Source: Lepus europaeus
Lineage: Eukaryota > Chordata > Mammalia > Lagomorpha > Leporidae
Assembly (NCBI RefSeq): GCF_033115175.1
Contig: NC_084827.1
Coordinates: forward strand, 181,434,388 to 181,498,387
Reading direction: 5' to 3'
Length of the DNA: 64,000 nt
The notes beneath the pieces are model-generated. The model did no database searches. It had not been told where the DNA came from and saw nothing but the letters and a program-made list of their open reading frames with translations. The translations under genes were made by a program, and so were the position numbers. Below, piece after piece: positions 33,046 to 44,411 of this stretch; the first letter of the stretch is position 1, and each line of letters begins with the position of its first letter.

Positions 33046-33061
33046 TAGCCGGGTCGCTTCT

Positions 33062-33401
33062 TCTTTTTTTTTTTTTTTTTAAGATTTTTATTTATTTATT
33101 GGACAGGTAGAGGTACAGACAGTGAGAGAGACAGAGAGAAAGGGCTTCCATCCATTGGTTCACCCCCCCAAATGGCCACAATGGCCGGAGCTGCGTCGAT
33201 CCGAAGCCAGGAGCCAGGAGCCTCCTCCTGGTCTCCCATGTGGGTGCAGGGGCCTAAGCACTTGGGCCATCTTCTACTGCCTTCCCAGGCCACAGCAGAG
33301 AGCTAGACAGGAAGAGGAGCAATCGGGACTAGAACCCGGCGCCCGTATGGGATGCTGGCGCCACAGGCAGAGGATTAACCTAGTGCACCACAGCGCCGGC
33401 C
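33062..33401 (-). mobile_element. C-repeat SINE, minus strand, with duplication
   Basis: T-run 33064-33080, TTATTTATTGGACAGGTAGA, GGTCTCCCATGTGGGTGCAG near 33230, head complement ACAGCGCCGGCCC. Flanks AGCCGGGTCGCTTCT (33046) and AGCCGGATCGCTTCT (33402) differ by one base in 15. Confidence 0.95.
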
Positions 33402-33650
33402 CAGCCGGATCGCTTCTGCCCATGAGCCAGAGTGGGCACACAGCCCCAGCCGGCTGCCAAGGTGCTGGGCGCAGTGGGGAGCAGGAGCAAGGCTGGCACA
33501 GGCATCACTATGTCCACCAGCCCCGGCACCAGGAGTGGTGCCCCAAGAGCTCCCAGACCCAGCTTGCCGAACCTGCTGTCAGCTGGGGCTGAGGAGCAAG
33601 CTGGGTATTCCATGGATCGCAATCCCACTGAGTGAGACCTGGTTAGATGG

Positions 33651-33948
33651 CGGTAGGCATTGTGGTGCACCGGGTTACACCTCTGCTTCGGACGCCTGTG
33701 TCCCATACTGGAGCACTGGTTTGAGCCCGTCTGTGACGCTACCAATCCAGCTTCTTGCTAATGTGCCTGGGAAGGCAGCAGGTGATGGCCCGCGCTGGGT
33801 CCCTGCCATCCACATGGAAAATTCCGATGCAGTTCCTGGCTCTCAGCCCCAGCTGCATCTGGGGAGTGAACCAGTGATGGGACCTCTCCCTCCCCTGCCC
33901 CCGTGTCACCCTTCCTTTCACATACATTAATACATAAACTTTTAAAAA
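33651..33948 (+). mobile_element. Old C-repeat SINE, plus strand
   Basis: CACTGGTTTGAGCCCGTCTG near 33715, CTTGCTAATGTGCCTGGGAA near 33753, TGGGGAGTGAACCAGTGATG near 33861, CACATACATTAATACATAAA end. Confidence 0.87.
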
Positions 33949-34009
33949 GTGGTTTGCATGTGGCTATGGAGACGTGACTGTACTGGTCTCCGGTTGCCAA
34001 CAGCTCCCC

Positions 34010-34275
34010 CAGGCGGACGTGTGGCACCGCAGTTAAGACACAGCTTGGGATCCCATGTCCCCTATCAGAGTACCTGGGTTCAAACCCCAGCTCTGCTTCC
34101 AATTCCAGCTCCCAGCTAATGCACACCTGGGAAGTAGCATATGATGAATCAAGTATCTGGGCCCTGCCACCCATGTGGGAGACCTGGATTAAGATCTAGA
34201 TTTTGGCTTTGACCTGGGCCAGCCCTGGCTATTGTGAACACGCAGGGAGTGAACCAGCGCCTCCGTCTCTCTCGC
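34010..34275 (+). mobile_element. Old C-repeat SINE, plus strand
   Basis: GGACGTGTGGCACCGCAGTT head, GGGTTCAAACCCCAGCTCTG box B, CCACCCATGTGGGAGACCTG near 34170, GGGAGTGAACCAGCGCCTCC. The A-tail is missing. Confidence 0.87.
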
Positions 34276-34487
34276 CATGACTGCTCTGGGAGACGTCAGA
34301 ATGCGCCCCACTTTGGCAGAACAGCTTGGAGCCAGAGATGAATGAGCACAAACATTTGCAGAGAGAAGCCTCCCCAGGGCGCCCCTAGTCTGACCAAAGG
34401 CGGGGACTTCTGAGAGATGAGGACGGCCAGAAACCCCCTCTCCCAGGAAAGGGCGATGGCCATACAGACCACCGTGGGAAGTCAGCA

Positions 34488-34762
34488 TCGGGCCAGTGCG
34501 GTGGTGCACGGGGCTAAGCCATGGGTTGCCATCCCAGCATCCCATGTCAGAGCAACAGCTGCCCAGCCTCCTGCTAATGAGCCTGGGAAAGCAGTGGGGG
34601 ATGTTCTGAGCACCTGAGCCCCTGCCACCCACATGGGAGATCAGGATGGAGTTCCTGGCTCCCGGCTTCAGCCTGGCCCAGAACTGGCTGTTGCAGCCGT
34701 TTGGGGAGCGAACCTGTGGATGGGAGATCTGCCTTCCTCTCTCTCGCTCTGCCTTCCAGACC
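34488..34762 (+). mobile_element. Old C-repeat SINE, plus strand
   Basis: CGGGCCAGTGCGGTGGTGCA head, CTCCTGCTAATGAGCCTGGG near 34569, CCACCCACATGGGAGATCAG near 34627, TTTGGGGAGCGAACCTGTGG near 34701. Box B is no longer recognisable. Confidence 0.87.
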
Positions 34763-35293
34763 GCTGACTAGACCCAGTGACTCAGCAGCAGCACGTGGCC
34801 CGGGGCTCCTGCCAGCTCCCTCGCAGAATCACCCCCCGTCAGGCCGTTCTGAGCCTCCCTTTGCATTACCACCACTGAGGGAATGTGCGGTCGCCTGCAT
34901 TAATGATCCATTCATTTTCCCCTTGTGAATCTTTAACTGGGCCCCAGCCTGGGAGCCTAAGACAGGCACCTGCCAGAAAACCATTTCCCCCTCTCACAGG
35001 GCCCTTGCGACTGCACCCACACAGCAGTCCAGGGCAATCCCTCCCTCTCGAGTCTTTAAGTTAATCATGCCTCACGGTCTCTTTTGCTGGGCGTGGTAAC
35101 AAACTCACGGGCTCCAGGGGCTTGGATATGGATGTTTCAGGTGGGGAGATGGAGGCGCCATCATTCTGCCCACTCCAATGCCATGGAAACTTCCGGAGAG
35201 GTTTGTCATACGGTGGGAGGCTCTAAGAACGAGTACAGTCATGTGACTAAAAGTTAAGGAAGAAAGCAAATTCTTTACAATGAGAAAGTAAAT
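34763..35293. other. Intergenic unique sequence
   Basis: No gene or repeat recognised. Confidence 0.4.
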
Positions 35294-35615
35294 CACGGGT
35301 TGGCGCTGTGTTGTGGCGGGTAAAGCCGCCGCCTGCGGTGCCGGCATCCTATATAGGCACTGGTTTGAGTCCCGGCTGCTCTACTTCCTATCCAGCTCTC
35401 TACTATGGCCTGGGAAGGCAGTGGAGGGTGGCCCAAGTGCTTGGGCCCCTGCACCCACATGGGAGACCCAGAAGAAGCTCCTGGCTCCTGGCTTCAGATC
35501 GGTACAGCTCCAGCTGTTGTGGCCATTTGGGGAGTGAACCAGTTTCTCTGTCTCTCCCTCTCACTGTCTATAATTCTACCTCTCAGATAAATAAATAAAT
35601 AAAATCTTAAAAAAG
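35294..35615 (+). mobile_element. C-repeat SINE, plus strand
   Basis: GTTGGCGCTGTGTTGTGGCG head, GGTTTGAGTCCCGGCTGCTC box B, CACCCACATGGGAGACCCAG near 35452, AAATAAATAAATAAAATC end. The GCAGATGGAAGA stretch after AACCAG is missing. Confidence 0.94.
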
Positions 35616-36960
35616 AGAGAGGAAGAGAGAAACCAACGTTCTAAAAAACAAAAAACCAGGGTATACAGATTGAAGACTAGAGAAGGAGCTCGAGGGAACA
35701 GGACGGCATCCGTGAACATGCCTGGCACACGCCATGGGTGACAAGACATTGCACTTCACTGGGGAAAGAGCTGGCAGCTCCAAGACACACAACCAGGGCC
35801 AGCACAGTGGCTCAGTGGGTTACACTGTCCGCAGCACCGGCATCCCATATGGGCACCAGTTCGAGTCCCGGCTGCTCCACTTCTGATCCAGCTCTTTGCT
35901 ATGGCCTGGGAAAGCAGTAGAAGATGGCCCAAGTCCCTGGGCCCCTGTACCCATGTGGGAGACCGGAAGAAGCTCCTGGCTCCTGGCTCCTGGCTTCGGA
36001 TCAGCGCAGCCACAGCCATTGTGGCCATTTGGGGAGGAACCAGGGGATGGAAGCTCTCTCCCTCTCTCTCTGTAATTCTGACCTTCAAATAAATAAATAA
36101 ATATTTAAAAAAAAAAAAGACATCCAACCAGAACAACTGGCTTTCTGGATGAGGAAAAATGCAATGGGATTCCTGATTACCACCATACCCCAAGGCAAAT
36201 GCCTCACATGTTAGAAACAAGACTGTAAAACTTACACAAGAGCATGGGAGTTCTATGACCTTAGGGAAGGAAGAGGGATTCTTTTAAACAAGCACAATTC
36301 ATGAAAGAGGAGACTGACGAATGCGACATTGATTTAAGATTTGAGTTGTCTGTAAGACAACAGAAACGATCGGCAAAGCTAAGGAACGAGCTACTGAACA
36401 GCAGGTTTTCACCCTATGTACCTCTCATGTGTGACCTACGGGATTGTTCTAGAATGGATAGGAGCATCTACGAATCGCGAGCGAGGTAACCCAGCAGAAC
36501 GAATGAGCAAAGGCCACCCACAGAAGGAAGCCTCCAGCACACAGCCATGAGCAGGGGTGCACCAAGTGGCCGTTCAGGGACACGCAAGTTAAAACACAGC
36601 GAGGCGCCACCTCCCGCGGGGGCGTGGGGAGAAGCAAGTGCTCGGGACCTGCCGACGGCGCCGTAAGGGGTATGAGCACTTTGGAGTGAAACTGGGTGCA
36701 CTCCACCCGCCTGCAGCTCCAGTTCTGTGTCCACAGGAGACTCCTTACCTGGGCTCCGGGCTCCTTTTCCCGGGGTGCTCACGGCAGCACCGTATGTCGC
36801 CCCCAAACACCTGGAAGCAACCCAAACTGTGCAGCACCGGGAGCCGGGTACACAGCTGTGAGATGGTGTCCCGGAGGGCCAGTGTGCACCTGTCCAAACG
36901 ACTAACACGGAGCTCTACGTGAGCAGTCTCAGACACAGTGTCTAAGTGCCAGCTGTGCCA
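35616..36960 (+). mobile_element. L1 ORF2 3' part, plus strand, with one SINE inside
   Basis: ACCAGAACAACTGGCTTTCT (36127), TTAGAAACAAGACTGTAAAA (36210), GTTCTATGACCTTAGGGAAG (36251), and TTAAACAAGCACAATTCATG (36286) follow the L1 ORF2 C-terminal order. Then come CTCACGGCAGCACCGTATG (36778) and CACCTGGAAGCAACCCAAAC (36809). The left limit is uncertain. Confidence 0.75.
35797..36116 (+). mobile_element. C-repeat SINE inside the L1, plus strand
   Basis: GGCCAGCACAGTGGCTCAGT head, CAGTTCGAGTCCCGGCTGCT box B, GGCTCCTGGCTCCTGGCTTC (a small GGCTCCT duplication) near 35978, AAATAAATAAATAAATAT end. Flanks AAGACACACAACCAG (35782) and AAGACATCCAACCAG (36117) are close copies. Confidence 0.94.
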
Positions 36961-38133
36961 CCAGCGCGTTTTCTGCTGGTGAACAGGTTCGAGCCCGTGT
37001 CTACGGGTGGCGCTGCTGGGCTGCAGAGCAAGCATCTGCCCCCCTCTCGTGGACACCCCCGTTCTCCTGGTGGGCAGCGCAGGAGGGCGCCGGCCACCCC
37101 CACACCCTCGCCCTGGTCCGGCCTTCCATGCTCTGTGGCCTTAGCCACTCCGATGCGCGTGCCCTGAAGCCACGTGCCCACCGCTAGGCCTCCTCCCCCG
37201 AAGACCCAGGGGGACAGGCGCCCCACCCAGCTTCCTGGGCCTCGGGGACAGGGAGAAAGCCCGCCCTTCCCTGTGGAGCTGCAGGCGCCCAGGTGCCAGG
37301 CGGGACACGGGGACACCTGAGGCTGTGTTTTCCTTGTCTCACTGCGTCACGCGATGAACAGGACTTCTCAGCTCTTAAGTCGTCCGTGCGCCCTCCCATG
37401 CTCCGTGCTCGTGGTGTTCCAGGGGGTCTCCGTCTTCCCTCCTGGTAGCCTGGCCGCTCCCTTCACGTTGGGACCTGCAGCCCCCTCCCCGCGCTCACCA
37501 GGTGCCTAGAGACGCCCCAGCCGGAGCTGCCCACCACTGCCCAGTCCTCGGCCCCCACCGAGTGTCCACACTGCGGTTCAGGGCGCCCTCTGGAGGCTGG
37601 CCCCGTGCGCCCCCTGCTGCGCGCGCTTCCTCGGAGCCCGGGCACCTGCAGCCCGGGTGCGGTCCCCGCAGCGTTAGGGGGACTCTCCAGGAGCCCCCGT
37701 CCCCGTGTCACCCCTCCTGAGCCGCAGCGCTCGCTGCTCCACCGTGCGGGGAAGGAGGCCACCAAGGCCCACTTTGCGTGCACCGTGGTGCCCCCCAGGC
37801 ACCTCCGCCTGCCCCGCACTCGCAGCTCACCCGGGTGCCCCCTGGCGGAATGACAGCCTTCCTGGGCGGCGGGGACATGGGGGGGGGGGTTCATCTTGCA
37901 GGGGGGCTCCACAGCCTGCCTTCCTCCTCCGAGCCTTGCGCAGGTCACTGCTGGGCTCCCAGGTTCCTGCGCACAGTGGCTTGTGGTGGGAGGAGGGGGC
38001 TCCCCGCTGTGGATCGACGCGCTGATCTGGCCTGGCCAGGGCCTCCGGGCATGGGAAACACCCACTGGCGGGAGGTGGAGGCAGGGTGCCCCTTCTGGGA
38101 CCATTTCCATAGGTTTCTATAAGACCCATTTGT
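36961..38133. other. GC-rich intergenic stretch
   Basis: CpG-rich especially at 37490-37860, with open frames on both strands caused by composition. No exon supported. See the candidate CTCF sites at 37581-37854. Confidence 0.45.
37581..37854 (-). promoter_or_regulatory. Three CTCF-like motifs in one orientation
   Basis: GGGCGCCCTCTGGAGGCTGG at 37581-37600, GCGCCCCCTGCTGCGCGCG at 37607, and GGTGCCCCCTGGCGGAAT near 37834 each match the reverse complement of the CTCF core (CCACNAGGGGGCGC-type). Judged by eye only, and GC-rich DNA gives chance matches. Confidence 0.4.
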
Positions 38134-38423
38134 GGGGACGGCACTGCAGCCTAGCAGATAAAGCCTCCGGCGTCCCATATCTGCGCTGGTTCAAGTCCCA
38201 GCTGCTCCTCTTCTGATCCAGCTCCTGGCTAATGGCCTGGGAAAGCAGTGGAAGATGGCCCAAGTGCTTGGCTCCTGGCTCCTGGCTCCTACCTGGCCCA
38301 GCCCAGGCCACTGTGGCCATTTGGGGGGTAAACCAACAGATGGAAGATCTCTCTCTCTCTCTTTCTCTGTGTCTCCCTGCTCTGTAACTCTGCCTTTCAA
38401 ATGAAAATAAATGAAGCTTAAAA
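38134..38423 (+). mobile_element. C-repeat SINE, plus strand
   Basis: GGGGACGGCACTGCAGCCTA head, GGTTCAAGTCCCAGCTGCTC box B, three tandem GGCTCCT units near 38270 where the CCCTGCACCC segment should be, ATTTGGGGGGTAAACCAACA near 38320. Confidence 0.92.
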
Positions 38424-38696
38424 AGGGAGAGACCCACACAAAAGTAATGTCTGTAGCAGCTCTCTGACCTTAACTGTAGCCAGCAGTTTCACCTGGGCAG
38501 GTGATCGGAAGGGGAGCAGCAGGGGAAGTCCTTTTGTGGATGAGCCCCCACCCCATCCCCATCACCACATGACGGGCAGTGTGTCCAACACGGTCCTTGT
38601 CACCTGCCAATCTCCTGGCCTCTCACATATAGATCGTGCGTAGGGGGAGCCTGGAAACCGCCCAGGACCAGACTATTTTCCTGTAGAAGTGGATGT

Positions 38697-38999
38697 TCCA
38701 GGCAGCCCCGTGGCATAGCAGGTAAACCTCCACCTGCAATGATCCACATGGGCGCAGATTCAAGTCCTGGCTGCTCCACTTCCAATCCAGCTCCCTGCTA
38801 ATGTGCCTGGGGAGGTAGCAGAAGATGGCCCACGTGGGAGACCAGGTTCAAGCCCTGGCTCCCAGTTCAGCCTGGCTCACCCTGGCTATTGTCACCATCT
38901 GGGGAGCTGAGGAGTGAGCCTGGGGTGGACAATCTCTCTCTCTCCCTCTTTCTCTGAAACTTGTTAAAATAAATGCATAAAAATATTTCTTAAAAAAAA
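38697..38999 (+). mobile_element. Older C-repeat SINE, plus strand
   Basis: CAGGCAGCCCCGTGGCATAG head, GATTCAAGTCCTGGCTGCTC box B, GCTAATGTGCCTGGGGAGGT near 38797, long A-run end. The next SINE sits in or beside its A-tail. Confidence 0.92.
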
Positions 39000-39011
39000 A
39001 AACTTATATTC

Positions 39012-39306
39012 GGCCGGTGCCACAGTTCACTAGGCTAATCTTCCGCCTACGGCGCTGGCACCCCGGGTTCTAGTCCCGGTTGCTCCTCTTCCAGGCCAGC
39101 TCTCTGCTGTGGCCCGGGAAGGCTGTGGAGGATGGCCCAAGTGCTTGGGCCCTGCACCTGTATGGGAGACCAGGAGGAGGCACCTGGCTCCTGGCTTCGG
39201 ATCTGCACAGTGCGCCAGCCATAGCAGCCATTTTGGGGGTGAACCAATGGAAGGAAGACCTTTCTGTCTCTCTCACTAACTCTGCCCATAAAAAAATTAA
39301 AAAAAA
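39012..39306 (+). mobile_element. Young C-repeat SINE, plus strand, inserted at an A-tail
   Basis: GGCCGGTGCCACAGTTCACT head, GGGTTCTAGTCCCGGTTGCT (the usual CGGGGCGCCGGATTC part is deleted), and an A-rich end. AACTTATATTC is repeated at 39001-39011 and 39307-39317. Confidence 0.95.
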
Positions 39307-39485
39307 AACTTATATTCACAGTTTCAATGGGTGATCTCATCCTACTCTGTCTAGCCCTCAGATGGGCTGTTCTACTGTCACATGGCTTTGACCTAAAATG
39401 CATATACTACCTCCCAAAATCGCTAGCTAGGCATTCATTTCAAAACGATTTTGCCTTCTTGGGATTTCAAGTGGTTTTATTTTAT

Positions 39486-39811
39486 TTTTTTAAAGATTTA
39501 TGTATTTATTTGAAAGGCAGAGTTACAGAGAGAGATAGAGACAGAGAGAGAGGTCTTCCATCCGCTGGTTCACTCCCCAGACGGCCACAATGGTCAGACC
39601 TATGCCAATCCGAAGCCAGGAGCCAGGAGCTTCTTCCCACCTCCCACGTGGGTGCAGGGGCCCAAGGATTTGGGCCATCTTCTACTGCTATCCCAGGCCA
39701 TAGCAGAGAGCTAGATCAGAAGTGGAGCAGCCAGAACCAGAACTGGCACCCATATGGGATGCCAGCACTGCAGGCCAGGGTGTTAACCCATTGTGCCACT
39801 GCGCCAGCCCC
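39486..39811 (-). mobile_element. C-repeat SINE, minus strand, with duplication
   Basis: TTTTTTTAAAGATTTATGTA start, CTGGTTCACTCCCCAGACGG near 39566, GAGCAGCCAGAACCAGAACT near 39725. Flanks TCAAGTGGTTTT (39468) and TCACGTGGTTTT (39813) differ by one base. Confidence 0.95.
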
Positions 39812-39847
39812 ATCACGTGGTTTTCAAAGGATGATTTGGATGGCCTC

Positions 39848-40146
39848 TTTTTATTTGAAAGGCAGAGCAACAGAGAAAGGGAGAGCTTCCACATACTGGC
39901 TCACTCCCCAAATGGCCACAACAGCAAAGGCTGGGCCAGGATGAAACCAGGAGCCAGGAACTCCATCCTGGTTTCCAACGTGGGTGCAGGGACCCAAGCA
40001 CTTGGGCCGTCTTCTGCTGCCTTCCCAGGCGCATTAGCAGGGAGCTGGATCAGAAGCCGAGTAGCTGGGATTCAAACCGGCACTCCGATGTGGGATGCTG
40101 GCACGGCAAGTGGCAGCTTCACCCACTGTGTCACAACACCGGCCCC
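39848..40146 (-). mobile_element. Older C-repeat SINE, minus strand, with duplication
   Basis: TTTTTATTTGAAAGGCAGAG start, CTGGCTCACTCCCCAAATGG near 39896, AGCTGGGATTCAAACCGGCA near 40063. Flanks ATGGCCTCTTTT (39839) and ATGGCCTGTTTT (40150) agree in 11 of 12. Confidence 0.94.
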
Positions 40147-40204
40147 TGAATGGCCTGTTTTTCAATCAGTCTGTCCAGGGATGCCTTGTGCTTCTCTGTA
40201 TAAT

Positions 40205-40385
40205 ATGTACGAGAATCCTTCAAAACTTTTATGGAAAAATGGAATTAAAAGTATGATTGATTGATTGATTTGTATTATTTTGGTGCATTTTTTTCCTAAC
40301 ACATGGAAAATGAGTATTACAAAAACACTATGCATGGATTGCAATTTTTTGGCACTGAAATAAATGCATACATTTAACCGCATTT
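40205..40385. other. AT-rich element with inverted arms, unassigned
   Basis: ATGGAAAAATGGAATTAAAA at the left, TTATTTTGGTGCATTTTTT and its rough complement AATTTTTTGGCACTGAAAT, and CATGGAAAATGAGTATTAC in between. It looks like a small palindromic transposon remnant, but I cannot name the family with confidence. Confidence 0.3.
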
Positions 40386-41491
40386 TACCACCAACCTTTG
40401 AGGCACTCCCCGTTTCTCGAGCAGGTAGCAGCAGGGACAGTCGCTTCTTTGACGACCTTTGCTCCGTGGCAAGGATCGGTCATGTTTTAGGAGAGATTTC
40501 TGCTGCTAGGAAGACAGAAAATCGCTCCACAGCCCAGCCCTGCCTGACCCAGATTTCCGTTCATTTGCTTCTGGCCTCTGCCCGTACTTTGATCTCGCTC
40601 AGAAGTGCAGTCATTGAATTCGCACAATCTGAGTGGTGCCTGCGTAATTTAATCAGCATGGGTCCACACCATCTGCCAGGGACCAGGGTTCCTGCAAGCA
40701 AGCCCCTGGCACTGGGCGTGGGTTTTCTCCAAGTTCTCACTGAGGCTGCAACAGTGGGTGCTCGTGTCCAGGGCTTCTCTGTGTTGTGATGACTTCTCCA
40801 GGGCGACCCCGGATGGAACCGCAGGGTCAAAACATCAGGAGGCTTTCAGGACATCTCGAGGGTCTGCTGGATCACGTGCCGCCAGCACAGCCGGCAGAAG
40901 CCGGGCCCGCTCTGAGAGGTGGCTCCTTCTCGTCACAACCAGGACCTGTCACCCCGCCCAGATGCCGCTGGGCTTCAGCTCTGAGGGTCTGGAAAGGCGG
41001 CCCCAGATGTTGGCTCACCACTCGGTGCCCAGCGAGGGCTGTGGCAGCAGGGGGAGGAGGGTCACCTGGAGGTGCCAGGTGGCTGCTGTAGGTGAGCCCA
41101 GTGGGGCCCTGGGGACACCATCCTGAGGTTGCGAATGCTCAGAACGTGGGTGGTTGACTCCGATCGGGGTCCTGCCTCATTCGGTGGAGTGTGCACCAGA
41201 GACTCCGACAGACACACTTCTCCAGCTGTGGCGCTTAGAAGCGGGAGAGGGTCTTGTGGCATTTTGCCGCAGTGCCCACCAAGGTGGCCCATTCCAGGTA
41301 TCTACACCTGGACAATGAGGACTCTGGGAAGTTTACAGAATGTGAACCTGAGCGGCGATGCCTCACGGCAGGAGTGGTCCCGGCGTGCGTGCTGAGGGCC
41401 TGTGGAAGGCGCAGGGCCAGCGCTGCGTCCAGCCTGGCCTCTCTGAGCCCAGATGCCGGGCTGCCCTGGCTCGAACACGCGGTGCGTTTGC
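40386..41491. other. Intergenic unique sequence
   Basis: About 1.1 kb without recognised repeat or exon. Confidence 0.45.
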
Positions 41492-41845
41492 TCCGTTTGG
41501 CTGCTGAACAAACCCCTGCTTAGAACAACACGTTCTCCAAGGAACCTGCAATCAAGGAGTCAGCAGGTGCCTTCCCCTGCAGGCTGCCTTAGATGGCAGA
41601 CAGCGGTTTCTCCCTGTTCTGGAAGGTTTGGGGTGAGGGCGGCCGCAGCTCCATCCCCACTGAGGCCTCCCTCTGCGAGTGCCGGTGTCCTGCCTTGCTC
41701 CCCTGGTGAAGACAGCCATGCAGGACTCCCCTAACAAGCTCACCGTGACTCATTACATTTTCAAAGACCCACCCACGAATATAGTTACATTACTGGGCTA
41801 GCGCTTAAGATATGAATTTTAGGGGGAAACAGTTCAGCCCGTCAC
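41492..41845 (-). mobile_element. Old MaLR-type LTR fragment, minus strand
   Basis: TTGGCTGCTGAACAAACCCC, TTAGAACAACACGTTCTCC and, at the right, GATATGAATTTTAGGGGGAA with CAGTTCAGCCCGTCACC are the two ends of a reversed MST/MLT1-like LTR. The middle is diverged. Confidence 0.45.
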
Positions 41846-42481
41846 CCTTCCAGAACTCCAGGAGAACACCTGTGTCCTCGCCTTTTTCAGCTCCTACAGG
41901 TCCCCTGCATCGTGTGATCTGGGCCCCTTCTCCACATGATCCCAGCTCTGCCTCCACCCTCACAGCTCTGCAGGGGTCGCCCTGCTCAGCCTCCCTCAGC
42001 AAGGGACTGGTGAGTGTGCTGGATCCACCCGGACCTCTCGGGACAATCTCAAGCTGCTTCGTTGACCGTCATCGCCACAGCCCCTTTTACTGTGTACAGT
42101 AGCGCATCCACAGGTTCCAGGAGCTGGGACAAGGACGTCTTTTGGGCTATCACCCGGCCAGGGTCACACACACGCCCCCCCAGTCCTCCACCAGGACCCA
42201 ACTATAAAAGGTGGCACCTGGGAACACGAACTGATCTCGCTAAGTGACCGGCACAAAGGCACACACCAGGCAGAACGAGGTGTGACAAAAGCAGACATTG
42301 CCATCTGTTTCCACAAGAAAAGCAAGGCGGCTCTGGAAGCAGGCAGCTTCATTCATGAACCGGCCTGATCGGATCAGCGGCTGGGAACCGGGAAGAAGCA
42401 GGCAGCACCGCCTGCAGGGGGCGGTGGGGAGCATTTCCCAGCTTCGGGAACCGGTCTGCAGCCCCTGGAAAACGCCGCATG
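41846..42481. other. Intergenic unique sequence
   Basis: Includes GCCTGCAGGGGGCGGTGGGG at 42411, a possible CTCF-type site in the opposite orientation to the 37.6 kb group. No gene seen. Confidence 0.4.
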
Positions 42482-42736
42482 GGGACTGCGGCACAGCATA
42501 TTAAGCCACCACTTGGGACGCCTGCGTCCCACATTGGAATGTCTGGCCTGGAATCCCGCCTCTGCCTCCGATCCGGCTCCCTGCTAATGCACACCCTGGG
42601 AGGTAGCAGGTGACGTCTCGAGTTTTTGGTGCCTGCCACTCACATAGGAGACTTGGATGCAGTTCCTGGTGCTGGCTTTGGCCTGGCTCAGCCCTGGCTA
42701 TTGCATGCATTTAGGGGACAAATCAACATATGGAAG

Positions 42737-42793
<57 letters not shown>

Positions 42794-42835
42794 TTCTCTG
42801 TTGCTCTGCCTTTCGAATAAAACAAACTGAAAAAG
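42482..42835 (+). mobile_element. Old C-repeat SINE, plus strand, long CT tail
   Basis: ACTGCGGCACAGCATATTAA near 42485, CCCTGCTAATGCACACCCTG near 42579, CCACTCACATAGGAGACTTG near 42635, GGGGACAAATCAACATATGG near 42713. The tail has expanded into a pure CT microsatellite. Confidence 0.88.
42738..42797. repeat. (CT)n microsatellite in a SINE tail
   Basis: About 60 bases of CT repeats with two TTT interruptions. Likely length-variable. Confidence 0.95.
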
Positions 42836-42971
42836 AAAAACTGGAAAGAGAAAATGTGCCCAGTGTTGGTTTGGGCTGAATGAAGAACCTCCAGCCCATA
42901 ATGAAATTTAAAACACCACTCTGATTCCACCACAGCCCATTTTATTCCTTTTTAAAGAAATAAAAGCACAT

Positions 42972-43276
42972 GGCCGGTGCCGTGGCTCACTTGGCTAATC
43001 CTCTGCCTGAGGCGCCAGCACCCCGGGTTCTAGTCCCGGTCGGGGTGCCAGGTACCAGACCTGGTTGCTCCTCTTCCAGTCCAGCTCTCTGCTATGGCCC
43101 GGGAAGGCAGTGGAGGATGGTCCAAGTGCTTGGGCCCTGCACCCCCATGGGAGACCAGGAGGAGGCACCTGGCTCCTGGCTTCAGATCGGCGCAGCGCCA
43201 GCTGTGGAAGGAAGGCCTTTCTCTCTCTCTCTCACGTCTATAACTCTACCTGTCAAATAAAAAATAAATAAATAAA
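42972..43276 (+). mobile_element. Young C-repeat SINE, plus strand, with duplication
   Basis: GGCCGGTGCCGTGGCTCACT head, GGGTTCTAGTCCCGGTCGGG box B, GGGCCCTGCACCCCCATGGG near 43132. The part before the CT tail (GCGGCCATTGGAGGGTGAACC) is missing. Flanked by AATAAAAGCACA and AATAAAAGCACG. Confidence 0.94.
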
Positions 43277-44411
43277 AGCACGCATGATTAAATAAAAGCA
43301 AGCAGTCAGAGTGAATACCCCAGTGTGTAATTAAAGTCGCCCCACTCAGAATCGGATCGGCTGCTGCCTGGGCAGCCCTGTACCCAGAACGGTGACGCTC
43401 ACGGGGACGACAACCTGTGCCCATCCGACGCACCTGCCGGAAGTGCATCCCCCCCCCCAGGCCACAGAGGAGCTCTGCACTCCCAGCACCCCCAACCCCT
43501 GCCAGCCACTTCCTGGTTCCATCTTGTCCAGATTAGGCCCTGGACACTGCCTGTCTCCCCGGGAGGCCCAGTAAAGCGTTTCCTCACCAAAACACCAGCC
43601 CTGGGGCTGGACATTCAGAAGCAAAGCACCAGCTCCAGGCCTGGAGTGTCCACACTTGTTGCAGCCCCACCCACCACCAGGTTCTAAGGCGACAGTGCTG
43701 GCCAGCACAGCATTTCTTGTCCCCTCCTTTGCCTGTCTCTCAGCTCCAGTGGGAGAAGGGAACCCACGGGAGCAGAGCCCAAGGTTCTGGCTGTGCCCAT
43801 CCCCCATTCTGCAGCAACTGGCCAAGGGCTGGTCTCTTCCAAGGGCTCATGGTTTTGGAGGGCTGCCCTTGGGCGAGCTCTCCCCTAGGGACCAAGCCCT
43901 TGAGGGTTCCCGTTGTGTAGAACCTCGCTTGGGTTGAAATAGGTTTTTGAAGACTTCCAGGAACACAGGGGGATCCAGGCCTGCTCTTGGGTGCCCTGGA
44001 CCCTGCTTCCGAGAAACACAGGGCCCAGCTGGAGGGGAGGTCCAAATCCTGGGAGAACCTGGAACAGCCCGGACCAGGTGGGAGCAGGTGCCGGCCCAGG
44101 GCTGAGTTGAACCCTTCCTCCCGTGTCCCCTGGCTGTTCTCCAATCCACTGAACGAGAGCCTGCGTTGGGAAGGCCGCAGAGGTCTTGCCGGGAAAGGAC
44201 AGTGTGTACTGGAGGGAGAGGCACAGGGCAGTGTCCCACAGTGCCCAGTGGGCGGGGCTGATGCTGACTCAGCCAGACCAGGGGCCAACCTCTCGCTGAA
44301 ACCCAGAGCCAGGCCTGCCCACTCTGCTGAGGAACGAATGGCGACTGCTGACCGCTCGCCCCTCCCCAGGGCAGGTGAGGTGAGGTGTGTCTCTCCAGGG
44401 CTTTAACTGAA
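43277..44411. other. Intergenic unique sequence
   Basis: Pyrimidine-rich, with a C-run at 43451-43458. Open frames without motifs. Confidence 0.45.
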
